Shown: positions 7,914 through 15,703 of the stretch, piece by piece
Position numbering within the stretch: position 1 is the stretch's first letter
Layout: the number at the start of each line of letters is the position of its first letter
NCBI RefSeq assembly: GCF_000968685.2
Contig: NZ_LAKD02000091.1
Coordinates: 1 to 45,574, forward strand
DNA length: 45,574 nucleotides
Origin: Streptomyces antioxidans
GTDB lineage: Bacteria > Actinomycetota > Actinomycetes > Streptomycetales > Streptomycetaceae
Direction: 5' to 3'
Made by a program: the position numbers and the translations under genes
Notes under the pieces: generated by a model
What the model was told of the DNA's origin: nothing
The model's input: only the letters and a program-made list of their open reading frames with translations
Database searches by the model: none

Positions 7914-8822
7914 TCAGCTTCCGTTGAGGGCCTGTGGCAGCCGTGAGGGTGTGGAGATCAGCCGTCCCGGTGCGTCGGTGATGATGCCCTCGCAGCCCAG
8001 CCGCAGCATCCGGTCCCGCTGCGCCGGGGTGTCCACGGTGTGCGCCCACACCCGCGGTATCCCGGAGGTGACGGCCCGCCGTACGTCCGCGTCGCGCGCC
8101 CGGTAGTCCACGTCCAGCAGATCGACCACTCCGCGCCAGTCGCGCGGGGTGTCGGTGCGCATCTGCCGGGCGGACCGCCACAGCTGCGTCAGCAGCCCCC
8201 TGCGGTGGGCCTCGCGGGCCACCTCGGGGCGGTTGCTGTTGACGTAGACGGAGCGGACCAGCCCCCGGTCGCGGATCAGCTTCGCCAGCCGCGGCAGGCT
8301 CTCCGGGTCCTTGGCCTCCACCATCAAGGTGGTCCGGCCGCCGAACCGGTCCAGCACCTCGGCGACGGTCGGCGGCCGCTCGGGCCGCCAGGCGCCGCGC
8401 AGGGAGCGGGCGGGGCGTAGCCGGACGCCCCGCCACTGGGCGGCGGTGAGGGCCCGTACGGGCCCGGTGCGGTCGGTGGTGCGGTCCAGCGTGGCGTCGT
8501 GCATCACCACGAGCGTGCCGTCCGCCAGCATGCGGCTGTCGAAGTCCAGTACCTGGGTGTCATGCCTGCTGAAGGCGCTGGCCAGCCCGGACATGCTGTT
8601 CTCCGGCACTTCCAGGGCGCCGCCGCGGTGCGCGGTGTAGACGATGGCGGGCCTGCGGGACGACGGCGTCGTGAGCACGGGCTGGAGGGCGAGGCGCGCC
8701 GGTTCGGGGGCCGGGGGTATGAGGCGTCGTACGGAAGGACGAGCGGTGGGGTGGGCCGCGACGGCCGCCGGTATGGAGAGGCCGAGCACCACGACGGCGG
8801 TCAGAAAGCGCCTGCTGATCAT
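7914..8822 (-). CDS. Glycerophosphodiester phosphodiesterase (GDPD), secreted
   Basis: A 302-residue enzyme that would hydrolyse glycerophosphodiesters to glycerol 3-phosphate and an alcohol outside the membrane. The start at 8822 gives a signal peptide (MISRRFLTAVVVLGLSIPAAVAAHP). The family motifs follow: AHRGG, VPENS, the metal-binding pair in VLDFDSRMLADG, then the catalytic VVMHDATLDRTT. Family members usually have Glu-x-Asp at the metal site; here it reads Asp-Phe-Asp, a conservative change. A GTG at 8870 is in frame but adds 16 residues before the signal peptide. Neither start has a clear ribosome site, so the start is uncertain. Confidence 0.9.
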   Translation of the reverse strand: MISRRFLTAVVVLGLSIPAAVAAHPTARPSVRRLIPPAPEPARLALQPVLTTPSSRRPAIVYTAHRGGALEVPENSMSGLASAFSRHDTQVLDFDSRMLADGTLVVMHDATLDRTTDRTGPVRALTAAQWRGVRLRPARSLRGAWRPERPPTVAEVLDRFGGRTTLMVEAKDPESLPRLAKLIRDRGLVRSVYVNSNRPEVAREAHRRGLLTQLWRSARQMRTDTPRDWRGVVDLLDVDYRARDADVRRAVTSGIPRVWAHTVDTPAQRDRMLRLGCEGIITDAPGRLISTPSRLPQALNGS

Positions 8823-8990
8823 AAACGGAACGCTAGGGGCGTGACATCCGTCATGTCCTGATATCGACACCCGGTCGGGGTGCTCTCACCACCCCGGATG
8901 CGGACACCGGCCACTTCCGGAGCAGGATGGTGGCAGCATTGATCGGGTACTGGCGGCACCGCCGGTACCGGCGGTGAAGCGAGGCGGTAG

Positions 8991-9725
8991 ATGGAACGCA
9001 AGGGCAGGTTCTCCCAGTGGCTGCGTCGGCCGAGGAGCGGGGCGGGCGGCGACCAGGACACGGGGGCGGGCGCCGGGGGCGCCCGCGAGGACCTGCTCAT
9101 GGCCGCCGCGGCGGCCGGATTCCCGCTGGCACCGGCCGCGCACCCGTCCGGCTACGGCTGTTCCTGTGACCGCATCGGCTGTCCCACCCCGGCCCGCCAC
9201 CCCGTCTCGTTCGCCTGGCAGACCCAGGCGACGACGGACCCGGACCGGGTCGCGCAGTGGCTGCGCGCCGATCCGCGGGCCAACTTCATCACCGCCACCG
9301 GCATCGTCCACGATGTGCTCGACGTGCCCGTGGACGCGGGGCGGCTGGCCCTGGAGCGGCTGGGCGCGGCCGAGGTCGAGGTCGGGCCGGTGGCCACCAG
9401 CAGTGGCGATCTCCAGCAGGCCCGGATGCTCTTCTTCACGGCCACGCGGGGCACGCCCGACGACGAGGACGAGTGGTGGCCGTGCGAGCTTGACTGCCAT
9501 CCGGAGACGATGGACGAGCATCCGGGGCTGCGGTGGCACTGCCGGGGGAGCTATGTGCTGGTGCCGCCCGCGAGGGTGGCGGGGGACGGGCGCGTGGGGT
9601 GGGTGCTGGGGCCCGAGCGGCCGCTGCCGGATCCCCTGACGCTGCTGGAGACGCTCACGGACGCGTGTGCCCGCTTCGCGGGCGAGGAGCAGGATCAGGC
9701 CGCGGCTTGGCCCATGGGGCGGTAG
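8991..9725 (+). CDS. Prim-pol-like (bifunctional DNA primase/polymerase N-terminal) domain protein
   Basis: A 244-residue protein resembling the stand-alone prim-pol domain proteins common in Streptomyces. Seen in order: AAGFPLAPAAHP, then a cysteine-containing segment GCSCDRIGCPTPARHPV, then PDRVAQWLRADPRANFITATG, then VLDVPVDAGRLALERL. In prim-pols this last region holds the acidic catalytic pair (VLDVD-like); here it reads DVPVD, so catalysis is doubtful. No helicase domain or replication gene is nearby. AGGCGG precedes the ATG. It is divergent from the GDPD gene across 168 bases. Replication or repair activity should not be assumed. Confidence 0.75.
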   Translation: MERKGRFSQWLRRPRSGAGGDQDTGAGAGGAREDLLMAAAAAGFPLAPAAHPSGYGCSCDRIGCPTPARHPVSFAWQTQATTDPDRVAQWLRADPRANFITATGIVHDVLDVPVDAGRLALERLGAAEVEVGPVATSSGDLQQARMLFFTATRGTPDDEDEWWPCELDCHPETMDEHPGLRWHCRGSYVLVPPARVAGDGRVGWVLGPERPLPDPLTLLETLTDACARFAGEEQDQAAAWPMGR

Positions 9726-9734
9726 TCCGGGTAG

Positions 9735-9810
9735 CCCTTCTTAGGTCCGTCGCCGGGTGCGGGCCGGTGGGTGGGTTGTGCCCACCCGTTCCGCACCTCG
9801 GACCGAAGGG
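9735..9810. terminator. Long interrupted hairpin, bidirectional terminator
   Basis: CCCTT pairs with AAGGG, GGTCCG with CGGACC, GGTGCGG with CCGCACC, and GGGTGGG with CCCACCC around a TTGTG loop. Together they form a nested stem of about 76 bases with small bulges. It lies between two convergent stop codons (9725 plus, 9822 minus). Confidence 0.8.
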
Positions 9811-9821
9811 CCGCACCCTAC

Positions 9822-10811
9822 CTAGTCGCCCCTCGCCGCGGTGACGCCCTCCAGGCGGTTGAGGAAGACCACCTTCGGGTCCGCCGCGTCCTTCGCGGGA
9901 ACCCGTACCGCCGACTCCGCGATCCTCGTCAGCGTCACCGCCCGCTTCGCCTCTCCCGTCATCAGCGCCTTGATCTGCGGATCCGGGTTGGGCCTGAACC
10001 CCTTCGCCATAGTCTGCTTCTGCCGGTGGTGCGAGGTGAAGAACACGATCGCCCCGCCGTCCGAGGTGCGCAGCCCCACCGGGGCGTCCTGCGCGCCCTG
10101 CGCCGGGCTGTCGATGTACTCCGTCCAGAACTTCGGCGTGCGCAGGTACTTCTTCCGGGTGTCCCGCAGCGCCGACGTGGACTGGCCGTCGGCGAAGACC
10201 GAACCCTTGCCCGTCATCAGGTAGTCGGCGTACTTCGCGCTCAGCCGGTCCGGCCGGACGGCCAGCTTCGGGGCCGGTCCCGCGGCCCGGACCGGCTTGG
10301 CCCAGCCGTCCCCGTCGGTCGCGAAGTCCGGCACCTCGTCCTGGCTGAGGATGGACAGATACGCCGCCTTCCACGGCTCATCGGCACCGCCACGGGTGAA
10401 GACGAACAGCCAGCGGTTGTCATCGCGGTTGCTGTCGGTGTCCGCGACGAAGAACTTCGGCCAGCCCACCTGCTTGGGGATGCGGTAGGTGACGTCGGAC
10501 AGCTCCAGCGACGGGTACGTGGGGTTGCCGTCGGGCGAACTCGCGTGCTGGGCCTTGAGGTCGGCCGTGGTGATGGCCTCCAGCGGGCCCGTCTCCACCT
10601 GGCTCGCCACCGCCGGATCCAGCTCCCGGTACGCCTTGTTGTACGTATCGGTGAACCGCTCGAGCGCCTTGGGCGCCTCAGCCTTGTCCACCGACGGAAT
10701 GTTCTCCCGCTCCCCGTGCACCGTCATGCACCCCGTGAGCGTCATCCCCAGCGTCAGTACCACCGCTGCGGTCGGAACGGCCAGCTGCCGACGGGGCGAC
10801 CTGCGTGTCAT
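9822..10811 (-). CDS. Conserved lipoprotein of unknown function
   Basis: A 329-residue secreted lipoprotein. Residues 1-28 form a lipoprotein signal (MTRRSPRRQLAV, a hydrophobic core, then the lipobox LTGC with Cys28). The mature part is hydrophilic, with a helical start (ALERFTDTYNKAYRELD) and a C-terminal part rich in Lys/Arg. I recognise no enzyme motif. The ATG at 10811 lies inside the 3' end of efeU, an overlap of 134 bases in another frame. The gene is therefore probably expressed with efeOBU and may be coupled to it. A role with the iron genes is only suggested by position. Confidence 0.82.
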   Translation of the reverse strand: MTRRSPRRQLAVPTAAVVLTLGMTLTGCMTVHGERENIPSVDKAEAPKALERFTDTYNKAYRELDPAVASQVETGPLEAITTADLKAQHASSPDGNPTYPSLELSDVTYRIPKQVGWPKFFVADTDSNRDDNRWLFVFTRGGADEPWKAAYLSILSQDEVPDFATDGDGWAKPVRAAGPAPKLAVRPDRLSAKYADYLMTGKGSVFADGQSTSALRDTRKKYLRTPKFWTEYIDSPAQGAQDAPVGLRTSDGGAIVFFTSHHRQKQTMAKGFRPNPDPQIKALMTGEAKRAVTLTRIAESAVRVPAKDAADPKVVFLNRLEGVTAARGD

Positions 10812-11655
10812 GGGGCTCCGGCTCCCGATCCGTGGGGGCTGCTGTGGACGGCGACACCCTACCGGGGCGGAGGAACAGCGCGAGCGTGGGGACCAGGTAG
10901 AGCGTCCACATCCACACCTGGAGCCAGGTCGGGTCCGGCTGGAAGTTGAAGACGCCCTTGAGCAGCGTGCCGTACCAGGAGTCCGGCGCGACGGTGGAGC
11001 TGATGTCGAACGCCAGCGAGTGCAGTCCGGGCAGCCAGTCGGCCTCCTGGAGGTCGTGGAAGCCGTACGCGAGCACCCCCGCCGCCACCACGACCAGCAT
11101 CGCCCCGGTCCAGGTGAAGAACTTCGCCAGGTTGATCCGCAGCGCGCCCCGGTAGAACAGCCAGCCCAGCACCACCGCGGTGAGCAGGCCGAGGACCACG
11201 CCGATCAGCGGGTCCGCCGTGCCGTCGTTGCTCGCCCGCACCGCCGTCCACACGAACAGCGCGGTCTCCAGGCCCTCCCGGCCGACCGCCAGGAAGGCCG
11301 TGGCCACCAGCGCCCCGGTGCCCACCGCGAGCGCCGCGTCCAGCTTGCTGTGCAGCTCGGCTTTCAGATGGCGGGCGGTGCGCCGCATCCAGAACACCAT
11401 CCAGGTCACCAGGCCCACCGACACGATCGACAGCGAGCCGCCCAGCGCCTCCTGGGCCTCGAAGGTCAGCTCCTGCGAGCCGAACTCCAGCGCCGCGCCG
11501 AAGGACATGCTCAGGATGACCGCGGCGGCCACGCCGAGCCACACCGGGCGCAGCGCCTCGCGGCGCCCGGTCTTGACCAGATAGGCGACCAGGATGCAGA
11601 CCACCAGGCTGGCTTCGAGCCCTTCGCGCAAACCGATCAGGTAATTGCCGAACAC
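10678..11655 (-). CDS. efeU: Ferrous iron permease EfeU (FTR1 family)
   Basis: A 325-residue inner-membrane iron permease with about seven hydrophobic helices. Both FTR1 iron-binding motifs are present: REGLE in helix 1 (LIGLREGLEASLV) and REGLE again in AVGREGLETALF. It should move iron across the membrane with EfeO and EfeB. Unlike E. coli, the three genes here run efeO-efeB-efeU. The last 60 residues after FLRPGR are hydrophilic, rich in Gly/Asp/Ser, and overlap the following lipoprotein gene. One base out of frame there is a TAG right after the RPG codons, so a sequencing or natural frameshift could have lengthened this end. Confidence 0.92.
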   Translation of the reverse strand: MFGNYLIGLREGLEASLVVCILVAYLVKTGRREALRPVWLGVAAAVILSMSFGAALEFGSQELTFEAQEALGGSLSIVSVGLVTWMVFWMRRTARHLKAELHSKLDAALAVGTGALVATAFLAVGREGLETALFVWTAVRASNDGTADPLIGVVLGLLTAVVLGWLFYRGALRINLAKFFTWTGAMLVVVAAGVLAYGFHDLQEADWLPGLHSLAFDISSTVAPDSWYGTLLKGVFNFQPDPTWLQVWMWTLYLVPTLALFLRPGRVSPSTAAPTDREPEPHDTQVAPSAAGRSDRSGGTDAGDDAHGVHDGARGAGEHSVGGQG

Positions 11656-11690
11656 GAGGGTCGCCCGCCTTTCAGGGATCCGGTAGGAGT

Positions 11691-11730
11691 CGGTCAGTTG
11701 GAGGTTCGGTCAGTCGGTCAGTCGGTCAGG
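11691..11730. repeat. 8-bp repeat across the efeB stop codon
   Basis: CGGTCAGT is repeated at 11707-11714 and 11715-11722, with CGGTCAGG at 11723-11730 and one more copy at 11691-11698. On the minus strand this gives CTGACCGA units, so the efeB TGA (11726-11728) is followed by further copies of itself. Confidence 0.75.
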
Positions 11731-13012
11731 AGAACAGCGTCCTGCCCCACCAGTCGTCCGCGTCCCGGACGCCCGGCGGGATGGCGAAGAGCGCCGAACC
11801 CACGTGCTGGATGTACTCGTTGAGCGCGTCGGTGCGCGCCAGCCGCCGCTGTACGGGCACGAAACCGTCCCGTACGTCGTGCTGGTAGGCGAGGAAGAAC
11901 AGCCCCGCGTCCAGCCGCCCCAGACCGTCCGTGCCATCGGTGAAGGAATAGCCGCGGCGCAGGATCCGGGCCCCGCCGTTGGAGTCCGGATGCGCCAGCC
12001 GGACGTGCGCGTCCGGCAGCATCGCCCTGAGGTTGGGCTCGTCGTGCTCGCGCTGTCTGCCCTGCGGTGCGCCCTCGCCCTTGTCCCGGCCGAAGACGTC
12101 CTCCTGCTCCTTGAGCGACGTACGGTCCCAGGTCTCGATGTGCATCCGGATGCGGCGCGCCACCAGGTACGAGCCGCCCGCCAGCCACGCCGGTCCGGCC
12201 CTCTCGCTCACCCACACGTGCTTGTCCAGGGCGGCGGTGTCGGTGCCCGCGATGTTCCGGGTGCCGTCCTTGAAACCCATCATGTTGCGCGGGGTCTGTG
12301 CGTCCGGCGTGGTCGAGGACGTCTTGCCGAAGCCCAGCTGTGACCAGCGGATGGCCACCTTCCCCATGCCGATGCGGGCCAGGTTGCGGATGGCGTGCAC
12401 GGCCACCTGCGGATCGTCCGCACACGCCTGTACGCACAGATCGCCATCGCTGCGCGCCGGGTCGAGGTTGTCGCCGGGGAAGGCGGGCAGGTCGATCAGC
12501 GCCTCGGGGCGGCGGCCCGCGACGCCGAAGCGGTCCTTGCCCTTCCTGTCGGTGAAGAGCGTGGGTCCGAAGCCGATGGTGAGGGTGAGCCGGGACGACT
12601 TGAGGCCCAGCGCCTCGCCGGTGTCGTCCGGCGGGGCCTCCGCCAGATCGCTCACCGCGCCGCCGCCGACCGCGTGCCCCTGGGTCATCCGGGCCGCCGC
12701 CTTGGTCCACTCCTTCAGCAGCGCGATCAGCTCGGCGCGGTCGCCGGTGGTGACGTCGAACGCCGCGAAGTGCAGCCGGTCCTGCACCGCGGTGGCGATC
12801 CCCGACTGGTGCGCCCCGTGGAAGGGCACCGCGGCGCCGCTGTCCGCGACCGTACGGGTGTCGTCGGCGCCGCCGCCCAGCGCGGCCGCCGCGCCCCCGG
12901 CGGCCGCGGCGCCGAGCGCGAGCCCGGCCCCACCCCAGCCGATCAGCGCCCGGCGCGAGGGGGCCGTGCCGCTCTCGTCGATCGGCGCGTCAGGACCGGT
13001 GTGCGTCGCCAT
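11726..13012 (-). CDS. efeB: Deferrochelatase/peroxidase EfeB (DyP-type heme peroxidase), Tat-exported
   Basis: A 428-residue DyP-type peroxidase of the EfeUOB iron system. In this family the protein oxidises ferrous iron for EfeU and, in E. coli, has been reported to release iron from heme with the ring intact. A Tat signal (SRRALIGWGGAG plus an Ala-rich core) covers residues 19-50. The DyP signature GxxDG is present as GFKDGTRN with the catalytic Asp. LVARRIRMHIETWDR and the HVRLAHP segment, the usual region of the heme-ligand His, follow. The C-terminal HVGSALFAIPPG is typical. It lies 10 bases after efeO, so co-transcription is near certain. Confidence 0.95.
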   Translation of the reverse strand: MATHTGPDAPIDESGTAPSRRALIGWGGAGLALGAAAAGGAAAALGGGADDTRTVADSGAAVPFHGAHQSGIATAVQDRLHFAAFDVTTGDRAELIALLKEWTKAAARMTQGHAVGGGAVSDLAEAPPDDTGEALGLKSSRLTLTIGFGPTLFTDRKGKDRFGVAGRRPEALIDLPAFPGDNLDPARSDGDLCVQACADDPQVAVHAIRNLARIGMGKVAIRWSQLGFGKTSSTTPDAQTPRNMMGFKDGTRNIAGTDTAALDKHVWVSERAGPAWLAGGSYLVARRIRMHIETWDRTSLKEQEDVFGRDKGEGAPQGRQREHDEPNLRAMLPDAHVRLAHPDSNGGARILRRGYSFTDGTDGLGRLDAGLFFLAYQHDVRDGFVPVQRRLARTDALNEYIQHVGSALFAIPPGVRDADDWWGRTLFS

Positions 13013-13022
13013 GCCCGGACCC

Positions 13023-14156
13023 TCACTTGGTGACGACGGCGGCGGCGAGCCGGGACAGCGGTTCGGCGAGCGCGTTGACCGCGTCGGACAGCTTCTTGCG
13101 CCGGGACTCCGAGACGGTGTCGTACGACACGAAGCCCTCGCCCTCGCGGTACTGGTCCAACAGCTTCGCGACGGCCGCGAACTGCTTGTCGAGCTCCTTG
13201 GCCAGCTCCGGGTCGTTCTTCGCCGCCACCGGCTTGAGCAGCTTGTACGAGGTCTCGGCGCCCTCGACGTTGGCTTTGAAGTCCACCAGGTCGGTGTGGC
13301 TGTAGCGCTCCTCCTCGCCGGTGACCTTGCCGGTCTGCACCTCGTCCAGCAGCTCCTTGGCGCCGTTGGCCATGCCGGTGGGGGTGATGTCGGCGGTACC
13401 GACGCGCTTCTGCCAGTCCTTCAGGTCCTTGATGAGCCGGTCGGCGAGGTCATGGTCGGCCGCGGTGATCTTCTTGGTCTGCCACAGCGACTTCTCCAGC
13501 CGGTGCCAGCCGGTCCACTTCTGACCCTTCTCCAGACCGTCCGCGCGCACATCGACCTTGGGGTCGATATCGCCGAAGGACTCGGCGACCGGCTCGGTGC
13601 GCTCCCAGCCGACACGCGAGGGGGCGTAGAGCTCCTTGGCGCCCTTGAGGTCGTCCTTCTTGACCGCGTCGGCGAACTTCTGGACCGCGGGCAGGGTGTC
13701 ATCGGCCTGCTTCTGGGCGTACGTCCGGTACGCGGCCACCGCCTCGTCCAGCCGCGGATCGCGCTTGGGCAGCTTGCCCTTGCCGGTGGCCGACACCTTC
13801 TGGCGGATGCCGTGGCCCTTCATCCCCGGCTTGCAGGCGATCTCGTACGAACCGGCCTTGACCTCGGCGTTGATGGAGGTGCGGGTGCCGGGGCCGATGT
13901 TCTCCCGCTCGGTGACGATCCGGTCGCCCGGGGCGTAGACATACACCTCGGTGACCTTGGAGCCCTTGTTCTCCACCGCGAGCTTCACATGCCCGGCGGG
14001 GAAGGAGGTCTTGGAGACCTCGCACGCGCTGTCGGACGCGGTGACCTGGATGGCGTCCGAGCCCTTGGCGTCGGACTTCTGGGCGCATCCGGCGACGGCG
14101 GTGATCGTCGTCAGCGCCGATATGGCGGCGACGACGGAGGTGCGAGCGGCTCGCAT
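13023..14156 (-). CDS. efeO: Iron uptake lipoprotein EfeO (cupredoxin plus M75/imelysin domain)
   Basis: A 377-residue exported iron-binding protein, first gene of efeOBU. Residues 1-24 are a lipoprotein signal with lipobox AVAGC. A cupredoxin-like domain follows (FPAGHVKLAVENKG through GSYEIACKPGMKGHG, with Cys, Met and His as possible metal ligands). From about residue 125 comes the M75 imelysin-type helical domain with the HxxE motif in TGWHRLEK. It would bind ferric or ferrous iron for EfeB and EfeU. Two overlapping iron boxes lie 25 to 58 bases upstream of the start, so repression by DmdR1 under iron-replete conditions is likely. Confidence 0.95.
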   Translation of the reverse strand: MRAARTSVVAAISALTTITAVAGCAQKSDAKGSDAIQVTASDSACEVSKTSFPAGHVKLAVENKGSKVTEVYVYAPGDRIVTERENIGPGTRTSINAEVKAGSYEIACKPGMKGHGIRQKVSATGKGKLPKRDPRLDEAVAAYRTYAQKQADDTLPAVQKFADAVKKDDLKGAKELYAPSRVGWERTEPVAESFGDIDPKVDVRADGLEKGQKWTGWHRLEKSLWQTKKITAADHDLADRLIKDLKDWQKRVGTADITPTGMANGAKELLDEVQTGKVTGEEERYSHTDLVDFKANVEGAETSYKLLKPVAAKNDPELAKELDKQFAAVAKLLDQYREGEGFVSYDTVSESRRKKLSDAVNALAEPLSRLAAAVVTK

Positions 14157-14180
14157 ACGGGCTCCAGAAAAGGCATCGAA

Positions 14181-14214
14181 TAAGGCTGGCCTAACTTAAC
14201 TGAGGCTTGCCTAT
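14181..14214 (-). promoter_or_regulatory. Two overlapping iron boxes (DmdR/IdeR-type) in front of efeO
   Basis: Read on the minus strand, 14181-14199 is TTAAGTTAGGCCAGCCTTA. It matches the Streptomyces iron box TTAGGTTAGGCTAACCTAA at 15 of 19 positions. On the plus strand 14196-14214, TTAACTGAGGCTTGCCTAT, is a weaker overlapping match (13 of 19). Paired dimers on overlapping sites are known for this repressor family. Confidence 0.8.
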
Positions 14215-14317
14215 GTGGATTCTGTGTAAGGTCAAGATGTGCCCTGAGAGGGGCAAAGGTTTGGTCATGGCGGTCGATGTAAGGCGGTTCGCGGCCCGCA
14301 AAAGTGACTCACGCCTC

Positions 14318-15703
14318 TCATGCGCGTGACGCTTCCGTGGGCTCTTCCGGCGGACGCGGCTCGTCCGGTGTCGCCGCCCGGTCGCGCAGCGGCAGCACGA
14401 TCCGCTCCCCGGTGCGCGGATGGGGGATCACCTCCACCGGCTGCCGGTAGACCCGGGACAGCAGCGCGGCGTCGAACACCCCGGAGGGCGGCCCCTCCGC
14501 CGCGATCCGGCCCTCGTGCAGCACGGCGGCCCGGTCCGCGTACGCGGCGGCCAGCGACAGGTCGTGCAGGACGGCCACCACCGCGTCCCCCGCCGCGGCC
14601 CGCTCCCGGCACACCCTCAGGACCAGCTCCTGGTGGCGCAGATCGAGGGCCGCGGTCGGCTCGTCGAGCAGCAGCAGCCCGGTGCGCTGGGCGAGGACCC
14701 GGGCGAGCGCCACCCGGGCCCGCTCGCCGCCGGAGAGCGCGGAGAACGGCCGTTCGGCGAACTCCGCGACCTCGGTCCGGGCCATCGCGTCCGCCACGGC
14801 CGCCTCGTCCTCGTCCTCGGCGGCCGTACCCGCCCACGGTGCCCGGCCCATCCGTACGACGTCCCGGACCGTGAACGGGAAGGCGAGGGCGGCCGCCTGG
14901 GGCAGCACGGCCCGGCGCAGCGCCAGCTCGCCCGGCGTCCACGCGCCCACCGGCCGCCCGTCGAGGCGGACCGTGCCGGACGCGGCGGGCAGATCGGCGG
15001 CGAGGGCCGCCAGCAGCGTGGACTTCCCCGCGCCGTTCGGCCCCACGAGCGCGAGCACCTCCCCGGCCCGAACGACCAGCCCGGCCCCGGCCAACACGGT
15101 ACGACCCCCCAACCGCACCGCGACCCCTTCCGCCTGAACCACGACGGCCCCGAGGGGCGCGGGCACGGGGAGCCGCCGGGTGCGGGTGGGGAAGAGCCGG
15201 CGGGTGCGGGTGGCGAACGTCCGCCGGGCGGGGGTGGGGGCCAGCCGCTCATCGCCTGCGGGGGCCAACCGGCGCGCGTGGGTGGGGAACAGCCGCCGGG
15301 CGCAGGCGGCGAACAGCTGCTGGGTGCGGTTGGCGAACGTCCGCCGAGCGCGGGCGGAGACCAACCGTCGTGCGCGCGTGGCGAGCATCCGTCGTGCACG
15401 GGTGGCGAGCATCCGTCGTGCACGGGTGGCGAGCATCCGTCGTGCACGGGTGGCGAGCATCCGTCGTGCGCGCGTGGCGAGCATCCGTCGTGCGCGCGTG
15501 GCGAGCATCCGCCGTGCACGGGTGGGGAGCAACTGCCGTGTGCGGGTGGTGAACGGCTGACGAGCGCGGGCGGGGGCTAGCGGCCCATCACCCGCGGGGG
15601 CCAACCGGTACGCGCGGGTGGGGAACAGCCGCCGGGTGCGGGCGGGGAAGAGTCGCCGGGTGCGGTTGGCGAACGGCTGACGTGGGGTCCTTATGGTGGT
15701 CAT
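14318..15703 (-). CDS. hmuV: Heme ABC transporter ATP-binding protein HmuV with a large octapeptide-repeat N-terminal extension
   Basis: The C-terminal 270 residues are a normal HmuV/FecE-type ATPase: Walker A GPNGAGKST, Q-loop region PQAAALAFPFTVRD, signature LSGGERARVALARV, Walker B LLLLDEPTAALD and the switch His in VLHDLSLA. It powers import through HmuU. From the ATG at 15703, whose ATGA overlaps the hmuU stop, the first 181 residues are almost entirely 22 tandem octapeptides such as RARRMLAT and RTRRLFPT. Ordinary HmuV has no such extension. The total is 461 residues against about 265 normally. A GTG at 15166 would give a normal-sized protein of 282 residues but has no convincing ribosome site. 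Confidence 0.85.
   Translation of the reverse strand: MTTIRTPRQPFANRTRRLFPARTRRLFPTRAYRLAPAGDGPLAPARARQPFTTRTRQLLPTRARRMLATRARRMLATRARRMLATRARRMLATRARRMLATRARRMLATRARRLVSARARRTFANRTQQLFAACARRLFPTHARRLAPAGDERLAPTPARRTFATRTRRLFPTRTRRLPVPAPLGAVVVQAEGVAVRLGGRTVLAGAGLVVRAGEVLALVGPNGAGKSTLLAALAADLPAASGTVRLDGRPVGAWTPGELALRRAVLPQAAALAFPFTVRDVVRMGRAPWAGTAAEDEDEAAVADAMARTEVAEFAERPFSALSGGERARVALARVLAQRTGLLLLDEPTAALDLRHQELVLRVCRERAAAGDAVVAVLHDLSLAAAYADRAAVLHEGRIAAEGPPSGVFDAALLSRVYRQPVEVIPHPRTGERIVLPLRDRAATPDEPRPPEEPTEASRA
15161..15688. repeat. 24-bp minisatellite, 22 units, within the hmuV reading frame
   Basis: Twenty-two contiguous 24-base units, with no spacers. Units 8-13 are near-identical (plus-strand core GCGAGCATCCGTCGTGC). 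The flanking units have diverged. Units 15-22 match units 1-8 in order (for example RAYRLAPA-GDGPLAPA with HARRLAPA-GDERLAPT), so a 192-base block was duplicated and the centre then expanded. The period is a multiple of three and several frames on both strands stay open. Confidence 0.9.

Noticed and set aside
8843..8857. Inverted repeat GACAT-5-ATGTC between the GDPD and prim-pol-like genes
   Set aside because: Five-base arms occur often by chance, and there is no regulator or known motif to tie it to.
8991..9725. Replication or plasmid origin suggested by a prim-pol domain
   Set aside because: No helicase, initiator, iterons next to it or partition genes. Stand-alone prim-pol-like proteins are common on Streptomyces chromosomes.
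14238..14253. Terminator for hmuV (TGCCC-6-GGGCA)
   Set aside because: A five-base stem is too weak to call, and it lies in the efeO promoter region.
14420..15580. Plus-strand frame over hmuV with EHPSCTGG repeats
   Set aside because: It mirrors the hmuV ATPase with its Walker and signature motifs on the minus strand; the repeat looks open in several frames only because its period is 24.
15161..15688. CRISPR-like array
   Set aside because: The 24-base units are contiguous with no unique spacers, units drift gradually, and no cas genes are present. It is a minisatellite.
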